Shown here: in pieces, positions 45,183 to 52,287 of the stretch
Position numbering within the stretch: the stretch's first letter is position 1
Layout of the letters: every line of letters begins with the position of its first letter
Source of the DNA: VRUE01 sp963703895
Lineage (GTDB): Bacteria > Actinomycetota > Thermoleophilia > Solirubrobacterales > 70-9
DNA: 64,000 nt
Assembly (NCBI GenBank): GCA_963703895.1
Contig: CAVPFX010000002.1
Span: 1-64,000 of the forward strand
Direction of reading: 5' to 3'
Position numbers and translations under genes: made by a program
Notes under the pieces: model-generated
Seen by the model: only the letters and a program-made list of their open reading frames with translations
Database searches by the model: none
Told to the model about the DNA's origin: nothing

Positions 45183-45300
45183 TTGGAAACGTCAAGCGTT
45201 CGAGGGAACCCGGTGCGAATCCGGGACTGACGCGCAACGGTATGGGCAGCGGGGCCAACAAAACCGCTCGCCCGAGTCCGAGTACTCGTCGCCTGACGCA
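45183..45300 (+). promoter_or_regulatory. Cobalamin riboswitch B
   Basis: Landmarks GAGGGAACCCGGTGCGAATC, CGGGACTGACGCGCAACGGT and GCCCGAGTCCGAG match the compact class II-like cobalamin aptamer, which differs from A and C. It precedes the alpha/beta gene at 45410. Confidence 0.88.
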
Positions 45301-45364
45301 CACATAAGGACCCTGTTCTCGCGAACGGACGGTTGGTCTTTCATTCCCGCTCTCCATTGCTTGC

Positions 45365-45389
45365 GGGGACGGAGAGCTCGGCCGTCCCC
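45365..45389 (+). promoter_or_regulatory. Hairpin of the riboswitch B expression platform
   Basis: GGGGACGG pairs perfectly with CCGTCCCC around AGAGCTCGG, a few bases before the ribosome site GAAGGAG of the next gene. It could block or free translation, or terminate. Confidence 0.5.
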
Positions 45390-45409
45390 AATCAGAAGGA
45401 GATCCATCG

Positions 45410-46801
45410 ATGCGTCCCACCACCTGGCGGCTGGCCTTGCTCGCCGCGGTCGCTTGTGCCTTGCTGGCGCCGGCCACGGCGTCCGCGACGGCCACCCCCG
45501 AACAGATCACGACGGCGCTGAACAACGGCGTCACTTACCTCAAAGGCCTGCAGAACAGTGAAACCGGCGCCATCTCCGGCTTCGGCGGAGACTGGGCGCT
45601 AACCGCCTTCGCGGCGGCGAAAGTCGCCCCCGCCGATGTCAACAAAGGCGGCAAAGAAAACACCGACGCGCGCAGCTGGTACGAAAAAGAAGTCGGCGCC
45701 GTGGGCTGGCCCGGTGGAGGGGCAGTGGCAACTGACTTCGAGCGCGCCACGCTGATCTCCTACGCAGCCGGGATCGACCCCGCCCGCGTCTCGAAACGGC
45801 AGAACTTGATTGCCCAGGTCGCCTCCTACTACCAGTCCGCCAGCCCGGGCTACTACGGTTCCACCTTCAACGCCACGGTCTTCGGTCTGTTGGCGCTGGC
45901 CGGAGCGAAAACCACGGCGGGCGCCCAGCGGATTCCCCAGGTGGTCCTCGACCAAGCGGTCGAAGCGGTGAAAGCCAACCAGCACACGGACGGCGGCTGG
46001 ACCTGGGAAAAAGCCGCGGGCAGCAAAGAAGCGCTGGAAAAAGCCTCCGAAATCGACATGACCGGTGCGGCGATGGCGGCGCTCTGCGCGGCCGGCGTGG
46101 CCAACACGAACGAATCGATCACGAACGCGAAGAAATACCTCGTTTCGAAATTCGTCAAAGCGAGCGGCGCCTTCGAATCGACGTTCGGCGCCAACACCGA
46201 CACGAACGCCTGGGCCGTACAGGGGCTGAAAGCCTGCGGGATCGACCCCCAGGCCGCTGAATTCACCGGATCGGCGCCGAAATTCAACACGCCGTTGAAC
46301 TTCCTCATCTCCCAGCAGGTGGGCGGTGGCGGCTTCCGTTACGGGACCTCGGGCAGCACGGCCGAACCGTACGCGAGCCAGGATGCGGTGCGTGCACTCG
46401 GCAGCGGCGGATTCACCGCGACGCCGCCGAAACCGAGCAAAGGTGAACAGTGGAAGGGCGTGACCGAATTCGCCACCGGTGAAGCGGAAACCACCTCGCT
46501 GGCGCTGATCGTCGACGACGGCGTCTCGGCGCTGAAGATCTGCTCGGTCTCGCTGGCACCCAAAACCACAACGACAACGCTCTCGGTGGTCCTCGATGCA
46601 GCGGTCAAAGCCACCACTCCCTCTGGGTGTGTGACCGGCTACCTGCCCGCCAGCGGCGAAGTGGCGATTACCCAGATCAACGGCTTCCCGGCGGCCCCGG
46701 CCGCAAAATGGAACGCAACGATCGACGGCGGCACCAAAGCGCAGGCGAAACGCAACACCCCGATCCACGTCGGCGACACGATTTACCTGAAGTACGAATA
46801 G
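45410..46801 (+). CDS. Secreted alpha-barrel plus DUF4430 protein (transcobalamin-like)
   Basis: A 463-residue secreted protein. Signal peptide residues 1-27. Residues about 30-335 form prenyltransferase-like alpha/alpha repeats (NQHTDGGWTWEKAAG; DMTGAAMAALCAAGVAN; WAVQGLKACGIDPQ). Residues about 345-463 are the DUF4430 beta domain (VSLAPKTTTTTLSVVLDA; PAAKWNATIDGGT; HVGDTIYLKYE). The alpha-plus-beta arrangement equals that of intrinsic factor. Controlled by riboswitch B, start ATG with GAAGGAG 7 bases upstream. Codons are unusual: Lys AAA and Glu GAA dominate, whereas neighbours use AAG/GAG. A UUCG-loop hairpin follows the stop. Confidence 0.8.
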   Translation: MRPTTWRLALLAAVACALLAPATASATATPEQITTALNNGVTYLKGLQNSETGAISGFGGDWALTAFAAAKVAPADVNKGGKENTDARSWYEKEVGAVGWPGGGAVATDFERATLISYAAGIDPARVSKRQNLIAQVASYYQSASPGYYGSTFNATVFGLLALAGAKTTAGAQRIPQVVLDQAVEAVKANQHTDGGWTWEKAAGSKEALEKASEIDMTGAAMAALCAAGVANTNESITNAKKYLVSKFVKASGAFESTFGANTDTNAWAVQGLKACGIDPQAAEFTGSAPKFNTPLNFLISQQVGGGGFRYGTSGSTAEPYASQDAVRALGSGGFTATPPKPSKGEQWKGVTEFATGEAETTSLALIVDDGVSALKICSVSLAPKTTTTTLSVVLDAAVKATTPSGCVTGYLPASGEVAITQINGFPAAPAAKWNATIDGGTKAQAKRNTPIHVGDTIYLKYE

Positions 46802-46815
46802 ACGCTCTGGTCGTG

Positions 46816-46843
46816 ACCGGCCCTCACTTCGGTGGGGGCCGGT
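46816..46843 (+). terminator. Terminator with UUCG tetraloop
   Basis: ACCGGCCCTCAC-TTCG-GTGGGGGCCGGT forms a 12-bp stem with one wobble pair directly after the alpha/beta gene and before riboswitch C. It separates the two transcripts. Confidence 0.7.
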
Positions 46844-46861
46844 TAGACTGGCGCGCAAAGA

Positions 46862-47012
46862 GAGATCGGTGGACAGGGAAGTCCGGTGAGATACCGGCGC
46901 GGGCCCGCCACTGTGACCGAGACAAAGCCCGCCGCACGCCATGCGGCAGCCACTGACCGAGAGGTCGGGAAGGCGCGACGGGAAGCTCGGAAGCCAGGAG
47001 ACCTCCTCCGAT
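46862..47012 (+). promoter_or_regulatory. Cobalamin riboswitch C
   Basis: GGGAAGTCCGGTGAGATACC, GCGGGCCCGCCACTGTGACC and GGAAGCCAGGAGACCTCC are the cobalamin aptamer landmarks. The sequence is almost the same as riboswitch A. It controls the four-gene operon 47051-50931. Confidence 0.93.
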
Positions 47013-47050
47013 CCAAACGTCCGACTGCCCTCGTGGAAAGGGGTCTAGGC

Positions 47051-48382
47051 ATGCACAAGCCGATCGCGGCGCTGATCGCCGTCTTCATCGTCTTCCTCAC
47101 TGCGCCGGCCGCAGAGGCGGCGCCAGCCGAAGTGAACGTCCGGATTGAGGGGGAGACCGAAACCCTCTTCGAGGGGCCGATCCTCACCGACGGGCACAAC
47201 GTCAGGGGAATCACCGACACCAACGCGCCGGCCTGGGGACGCCGCTGCAACGGCCTCAACAACGGCGCCCACCCGACTCCCGGGCCGACCCCGACCGCCG
47301 CCTCGGTCGACGCGATGGCGATTCTGGGCGAGGGCTTTGACGGCGACTGGTACGGAGCCGGTTCCTTCGACGACTACTTCATCACCCAGTGGGGGCCCGA
47401 ACGTGAGGACGTGGGGGAAGGGGACTACTGGGGCGTGATTGTCAACAACGTCTTCACCTCAATCGGAGGGTGTCAGTACGAGGTGGATGGCGGCGACGAA
47501 GTGGTGTGGGTCTACGACGCCTTCGGCGGTCGCCCACAGCTCGTCCTCTACCCGGGCGACTACTCGGGGGGCAGCGTCCAGCTGACCGCCAAAGCCACCC
47601 TCAACGTGCCCTTCGAAGTTGCCGTCATGAAATGGGGCCACGAGTGCTGTGCCAGCACGCCGCCACCGTCGCCGACTCGCAGCACCGCTCCGTTCGAGGG
47701 GGCCGCAGTGGGGCCGATGGCGCCCACTGTCAGGGGCTTCGAACGTGTCGACACGGCAAGTGAGGAGACGGTCGAAACCGGGCCCGCTGGGACCGCGACG
47801 ATCACCTTTGAGACGCCGGGCTGGCACCGAATCAAGGCGACAGCACTGAGCGGCGGCAAAGAGACGGTGATCCGCTCCAACCGGCTCGACGTCTGCGTGC
47901 CGGCTCCCCCCGCCAGCGACTGCGTGCCGCAGATGCCCGCCGACGATCAGGTGCGGACCCCGCCGCCCAGCGACCTGGAGGAAGAACCGGGCCCACAGGA
48001 GCCGAAAGAAGAACCGAAAGCATCCGATGGGGGCAAAGGACAGTCCGGGGTCCCGTCAACCTCTGTCGTTGCCGGAACGACGGGCGGTGACCAGGTGAAG
48101 GTCGCCCTGCGCGGTCTCGACAAAAGCCAGATCGCGGCAGGCATCGTCGGGGTCAGCTGGCGGGTGCAGGACGCGGGAGCCGGGATCTCCAAGTGGCTGG
48201 TGGCCGCGAAGAGGCTCGGGCGCAAAGGCACTCGCTTCGTCACCAGGGCGACCGGCCAAGGCAAGAGCTCGGCCCAGGTGCGTTTGCCCCGTGGCGCTCG
48301 TTACCTGCTGCGACTCACCGTCGTCGACTTGCTTGGGCAGAGCTCGAGCGTGAACCTCGGCACCGTCCGCATTCCGGACTAG
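47051..48382 (+). CDS. Secreted DUF4430-like beta-domain protein of the B12 operon
   Basis: A 443-residue secreted protein, first gene of the riboswitch C operon. Signal peptide residues 1-23 (ending AEAA). Residues 25-180 resemble DUF4430 (YWGVIVNNVFTSIGGCQYEV, then GGDEVVWVYDAFGG). An Ig-like segment follows (GTATITFETPGWHRIKA), then an acidic Pro/Glu linker (about 300-340) and a C-terminal Ig-like domain (RGARYLLRLTVVDLLG). It contains no alpha-barrel; that part is encoded by the next gene two bases downstream. ATG 47051 is used because the upstream in-frame stretch is the riboswitch itself. Confidence 0.75.
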   Translation: MHKPIAALIAVFIVFLTAPAAEAAPAEVNVRIEGETETLFEGPILTDGHNVRGITDTNAPAWGRRCNGLNNGAHPTPGPTPTAASVDAMAILGEGFDGDWYGAGSFDDYFITQWGPEREDVGEGDYWGVIVNNVFTSIGGCQYEVDGGDEVVWVYDAFGGRPQLVLYPGDYSGGSVQLTAKATLNVPFEVAVMKWGHECCASTPPPSPTRSTAPFEGAAVGPMAPTVRGFERVDTASEETVETGPAGTATITFETPGWHRIKATALSGGKETVIRSNRLDVCVPAPPASDCVPQMPADDQVRTPPPSDLEEEPGPQEPKEEPKASDGGKGQSGVPSTSVVAGTTGGDQVKVALRGLDKSQIAAGIVGVSWRVQDAGAGISKWLVAAKRLGRKGTRFVTRATGQGKSSAQVRLPRGARYLLRLTVVDLLGQSSSVNLGTVRIPD

Positions 48383-48384
48383 GT

Positions 48385-50016
48385 GTGCGCCGCCTCGTCG
48401 CAATCCTCGTTCTCGGCGGGCTCCTGCTCGCCGTCTCGGCGAGCGCGGCGCCCAACCCCGCCAACCAGGCGTCGCTCGACAAGACCGTCCGCTACCTGCA
48501 GGAAGCCCAGCAGGCGAACGGCGGCTTCGGAGCGGCCGGCGAACCGAGTCAGATCACCAGCGCCTGGACCACGATCGCGCTGGCTGCCGCCGGGATCAAT
48601 CCGCGCAGCCAGCGCCGGCCAGGCGGCGTCGACGCCTTCTCCTACCTGGTTGCCCACTACGGCGAGGGGGTCGAGGACAGCGAGTGTGCTCCGATCGCCT
48701 GCACCACCACCTTCGAGCGGGAACTGATGGCGGTAAACGCAGCGGGGACCAACCCGCACGACTTCGGTGGCGTCGACTTGGTGGCAGAACTGCTCTCTCG
48801 TGCGCGCCAAGACGGTGCCTTCCCGCACGTGCCGGCCGGCCAGCCCGGGGTCAACGACACGATCTTCGCGATCTTCGCCCTCGCCCCGATCGAGGAGCCA
48901 GGGGCGCAGGCGGCGATTGGCCCGGCGGCCGACTGGATCGAATCGATCCAGCTGTCCGGCGGCGGCTGGGCCTGGAACGCCGCCAGCACAAGGGATGAAG
49001 TCGACATGACCGGCGCCGCGATCCAAGCGCTGATCGCCGCCGGCCGCGGTCGCAACGACGCGGTCGAAGCGGGGATCGCCTACCTGCGCCGCGCCCAGAA
49101 CACCGATGGCGGCTTCCCCGAATTCCCCGGCAACCCCGAATCGAACGTCGCCTCGACCGCCTGGGCGGCGCAGGGGGTCTGGGCCGTTGGCGAGAACCCC
49201 GAAGACTGGCGCCGCGGCCCGGAGCCCCAGGGCAAAGAGCCCCTCGGCTACATGGAATCGTTGCAGCAGCCGGACGGCCACATCCGCTGGAAGCTCAGTC
49301 AGGACCTGAACGGGATCTGGATGACGGCCTACTGCTCCGTCGCCCTCGGCGGCCATGTCTGGCCGATCCCGGAAGCGCCGCTGTCCAACGATCCCCTTCA
49401 GCCTCCCAAGGCGGGCCAGGGCGAAGGCACCCAGTCAGGCGCTGGCGTAATCGCCGGAGGCGGCGGCAGGGGAGCCCCCCTCTTCAGCCGGCCGAAACCG
49501 CAGAGCAAGGGGGAGACCCCGGGTGGCAAGCGGGTGACGCACGACGGGCCGGGCAAGGCTCGCAACCACAGCAAGACCAGGCGCGGCGAGAACGCCCTCC
49601 AGCCCACCGGGACCGCTAGCTCCGAACCCACCGGGAAGGAGGCGACTGGAGCCGGCGCGGGTGCCGGCTTCGCTGGCGGCGGCGGTGATTCCGCCGGAGG
49701 GAGCGCGTCGCCGCTATCGACTGGAGACGCCCCGGGGGCGGGATCTCAGAGCAGCGGCTCCGCGGCCGAAGAGCTCGCGGCGAGCGCCGGCAAGGTAGCT
49801 GGGGATCGCGGGCGCGAGGTCACCGGCACCGTGGTGGGAGAGAGTGCCGGCAGCCCGCGCAAGGGCCCACTCGCCTTCGGCGCGCCCGGCCTGCACTCGG
49901 CCGGGGTCGATTCTGGCGACGCCTCATGGCTGGCGATCGCGATCGCGGCAGCAGCGGTCCTGCTCGCCCTGCTCGGCTCTCAGCTGGACCGCTGGCGCGG
50001 GAGGGCCTACGCATGA
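48385..50016 (+). CDS. Membrane-anchored alpha-barrel protein of the B12 operon
   Basis: A 543-residue protein. Signal peptide residues 1-21. Residues about 25-340 carry prenyltransferase-like alpha/alpha repeats (YLQEAQQANGGFGAAGEPSQ; AIQALIAAGRGRNDAVEAGI; YLRRAQNTDGGFPEF) without cyclase catalytic Asp motifs. A low-complexity Gly/Ser/Lys region of about 170 residues follows, and a C-terminal membrane helix (LAIAIAAAAVLLALLGS) with basic stop-transfer residues anchors it. GTG start two bases after the previous stop; its own stop overlaps the next start (ATGA). Predicted partner of the beta-domain protein in cobalamin capture; this is inference. Confidence 0.75.
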   Translation: MRRLVAILVLGGLLLAVSASAAPNPANQASLDKTVRYLQEAQQANGGFGAAGEPSQITSAWTTIALAAAGINPRSQRRPGGVDAFSYLVAHYGEGVEDSECAPIACTTTFERELMAVNAAGTNPHDFGGVDLVAELLSRARQDGAFPHVPAGQPGVNDTIFAIFALAPIEEPGAQAAIGPAADWIESIQLSGGGWAWNAASTRDEVDMTGAAIQALIAAGRGRNDAVEAGIAYLRRAQNTDGGFPEFPGNPESNVASTAWAAQGVWAVGENPEDWRRGPEPQGKEPLGYMESLQQPDGHIRWKLSQDLNGIWMTAYCSVALGGHVWPIPEAPLSNDPLQPPKAGQGEGTQSGAGVIAGGGGRGAPLFSRPKPQSKGETPGGKRVTHDGPGKARNHSKTRRGENALQPTGTASSEPTGKEATGAGAGAGFAGGGGDSAGGSASPLSTGDAPGAGSQSSGSAAEELAASAGKVAGDRGREVTGTVVGESAGSPRKGPLAFGAPGLHSAGVDSGDASWLAIAIAAAAVLLALLGSQLDRWRGRAYA

Positions 50017-50632
50017 GCGCCGCGATCGACCTCGGCGATGCACTGGCCGACATCGCCACCGCCCTGCGCGTGCCGGTGCTGATCGTCGCGGTGCTGATCC
50101 TGCTGCTCTGCGCGCTCGAGCTGGGGCGCTTCGGGGCCGAGCCTGGCGACGCCGGGTGCGGGCGCGAAACGTCGACCTCAGCCAGCTGACCGGGCGGGCG
50201 ATCGCCGATCCGGCCAACGCCCCGCTCTACGCCTACAGCGCCCCCGGGCCAATCGCGGCCGAGGCGCTGGTTGAGGTCTCAAGCGCCGCCGGAGCCTCCG
50301 ACGCGCCGGCTGCCACCGAGCGGGCCCTGGCTCGCTACGAGCTCGCCGTGCAGCGCCGCCTCGACCGCACCCGGCTGCTGGTCCGCGCCGGGCCGGCGGT
50401 TGGCCTGATGGGAACGCTGATTCCGCTCGCCCCGGGCCTCGCCGCGCTGGGTCAGGGTGACGTCGCCTCGCTTGCCGACAACCTGCGCGACGCTTTCGGC
50501 GCCACCGTGGTCGGCCTGCTCGTCGGCACGGTTGCTTTCGCCCTCACCCTCGCTCGCACGCGGATGTACACGGAGGACCTGGTGGCGCTAGAGCAGGCGG
50601 CCGAGCCACGCGAGCGAACGGTTGCCCCATGA
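50013..50632 (+). pseudogene. MotA/TolQ/ExbB-like proton channel protein, frameshifted
   Basis: Third gene of the B12 operon. Begins MSAAIDLGDALADIATALRV with a membrane helix (LIVAVLILLLCALELG), then changes frame near 50150. The rest (RNVDLSQLTGRAIADPAN, then RAGPAVGLMGTLIPLAPGLA and FGATVVGLLVGTVAFALTL) carries two more helices in the ExbB/TolQ arrangement, including the conserved GTLIPL and GLLVG turns. Start and stop both overlap neighbours by ATGA, so the single shift is more likely a base-calling error than decay. Such proteins convert proton flow into motion for an outer binding module. Confidence 0.75.
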
Positions 50633-50931
50633 GCCGGATCGGGCTCGGCCGTCACGGTCGCATCGCCGACAACGCCGGCGACCCGCTCGACGGCCTGGTC
50701 AACCTCTTTGACATCGGCATCGTCCTCGCGGTTGCCTTCCTGATCGCCGGCTTGACCCTGACCGTGAACCCGAGCAGTGGCCGGGTCGAGCGCCGGCCCG
50801 GCGGGGGGGCCGCGAGGACGCGCGTCCTCGCGGCGCCGAGTGGCGCTGGCAAGGCGCACGGCCGGGGCCGTCCGGTTGGCACGGCCTACCGCCTTGCCGA
50901 CGGCCGCCTGGTGATCGTCGCGCCCCGCTGA
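50629..50931 (+). CDS. DUF2149/ExbD-like membrane protein
   Basis: A 100-residue protein with one membrane helix (about 24-44). DGLVNLFDIGIVLAVAFLIA contains N-x-F-D placed like the ExbD/TolR helix, where the Asp is the proton-carrying residue. The C-terminal part (GTAYRLADGRLVIVAP) is a small soluble domain. It is coupled by ATGA to the ExbB-like gene and ends the B12 operon. Confidence 0.75.
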   Translation: MSRIGLGRHGRIADNAGDPLDGLVNLFDIGIVLAVAFLIAGLTLTVNPSSGRVERRPGGGAARTRVLAAPSGAGKAHGRGRPVGTAYRLADGRLVIVAPR

Positions 50932-50936
50932 GGCGC

Positions 50937-51365
50937 TCAGCCGCTGGCGTTGCCGGCGTCGAAGCCCTCGCGGTAGGTACGCAGGAAGACGGCGGAGAGG
51001 CGGCGGAGCAGCTCGGCGTGGATGCCGTCGGTGCTTTCGGCGCCACGCTGGGCGGCGCCGAGCAGGTAGCCGAGCCGCAGGCTGGCAGCGCCACCCGGCT
51101 CGGCCCGCGCCTCGGCATTGAGTTTCGTCGCCGCTGCCAGCATCGCCGTGCCGACCGCGGCCAAGTCGCCCGCCTTCTGATTCTCGGCCAGGCACTCGCT
51201 GATCGGCGTCTCGCCGTCCAGGGTCACCACGCCAGGCACGTTCTTGAGTGCCTTCAGATAGGTCCCCGCCCCTTCGAGACAGGCAACCGGCGTCGAGCTA
51301 TCGGTCCCCCCGCAGCCTGCGAGCACCATGAGAGCCAAGAGGCCTATGCCGATCCGTGTGCGCAT
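50937..51365 (-). CDS. Lipoprotein of unknown function
   Basis: A 142-residue predicted lipoprotein with lipobox MVLAGC at residues 13-18, then a short Ser/Thr linker and an alpha-helical domain (ACLEGAGTYLKALKNV; LRLGYLLGAAQRGAE). It converges on the B12 operon five bases from its end. No family recognised. Its closeness to the operon could mean an accessory surface protein, but it is transcribed oppositely and has no riboswitch. Confidence 0.7.
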   Translation of the reverse strand: MRTRIGIGLLALMVLAGCGGTDSSTPVACLEGAGTYLKALKNVPGVVTLDGETPISECLAENQKAGDLAAVGTAMLAAATKLNAEARAEPGGAASLRLGYLLGAAQRGAESTDGIHAELLRRLSAVFLRTYREGFDAGNASG

Positions 51366-51391
51366 CGACAGCAGATCCTATGAAGTGCCGA

Positions 51392-51459
51392 GGGCCGTTC
51401 GGGGGTCCCTCCCCAGGAACTCCCGCGAAGCGGCCTGGGGAGGGACCCCCGAACGGCCC
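51392..51459. repeat. Palindromic element
   Basis: Perfect 26-bp arms with a 16-base loop AACTCCCGCGAAGCGG whose complement CCGCTTCGCG also occurs in the family R loops. Lies between two leftward genes. Confidence 0.85.
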
Positions 51460-51474
51460 CAGCCCTACGAAGAA

Positions 51475-52197
51475 TCAGTCGCCGCGAGCGGAGACGCCAC
51501 CGGAGTGGATCGTGCCGACGCCGCCGGGAGGCCCGGTTGGCAGTTTCTGCGGCGCTTTGGGCCGGGGCTGGCGCGGTTTGCGACCTGTGGCGGGGCCGGT
51601 CGGGAAGACTTCGACCCATTCGGCGAGCTGGAACTGGGCGACCGGCGAGTGCTGCCAGGAGAGGTGGAGGTGGTTGCCGCAGCCGTGGCCGGCGTCGCCG
51701 TTGTAGCCGACCCAGCGGAAGGGCGGTACCGGCTCGTTGGGCAGCGGCTCTGCCCATTCGGCGAGGCGGGTGATCGCGGTCCAGTTGGCATCGCATTTGC
51801 TGCTCGGGGTCAGCGGCACGATGTCGACGGCGAGCCCGTTGTAGTGATCGGAGTTGCGCACGTGGCACTGGTTGCAGCCGACGTGTTCGCCGTTGGGCAG
51901 CGGCCCGGAGTAGCCGTCGGTGACGTAGATCGGGTAGCGGGCGGCGATCCAGCGCAGGTCGGCGACGATGCGCTTGTCGACCATGTCGCCTTCTTCGTGC
52001 GGGACCGAGGCCGGTAGCGGCACGATTTCGCCGGTCGCGTAGGCGAGGCGGGTGCTCAGGGGGCCGGCGCTCGCAGAGGAAGCCGCGAGGAGACCGAGCG
52101 CGAGCACCGCCGCCGCGGCGAGCAGAGCCCGCCCCACGCGCCGAGCGAGATCGGTGCGGTCGGAATTCTGTCCGCTGTGCGAAGGGAAGTGCGTCAT
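51475..52197 (-). CDS. Secreted LAS-type (M15-like) peptidase
   Basis: A 240-residue exported protein. Signal region residues 20-45 (ALLAAAAVLALGLLAAS). Zinc-site motifs of the LAS peptidases are present: SDHYNGLAVDI (His-x6-Asp) and HGCGNHLHLSW (His-x-His). Four Cys residues around these suggest disulfides. Likely cleaves peptidoglycan peptides or D-Ala-D-Ala. The C-terminal tail is Pro/Lys/Arg-rich. The very long frame continuing upstream overlaps the mdlC gene antisense and is not genuine. Confidence 0.75.
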   Translation of the reverse strand: MTHFPSHSGQNSDRTDLARRVGRALLAAAAVLALGLLAASSASAGPLSTRLAYATGEIVPLPASVPHEEGDMVDKRIVADLRWIAARYPIYVTDGYSGPLPNGEHVGCNQCHVRNSDHYNGLAVDIVPLTPSSKCDANWTAITRLAEWAEPLPNEPVPPFRWVGYNGDAGHGCGNHLHLSWQHSPVAQFQLAEWVEVFPTGPATGRKPRQPRPKAPQKLPTGPPGGVGTIHSGGVSARGD

Positions 52198-52287
52198 CGT
52201 GTCGGTAGGGCGAGCCACGGGTGCGGTTATCGACACCGATAGGCGTTCCCTTGAGAACAGCAAGGCACCGGTAGGGTTCCGCTCGGT

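Noticed and set aside
43347..46801. Terpene cyclase/prenyltransferase enzymes
   Set aside because: The alpha-barrel repeats resemble these enzymes but lack catalytic Asp-rich motifs, are secreted, and carry DUF4430 domains under B12 control.
46886..47050. N-terminal extension of the 47051 beta-domain protein
   Set aside because: Same reason: these codons lie in riboswitch C, and a clear signal peptide begins at 47051.
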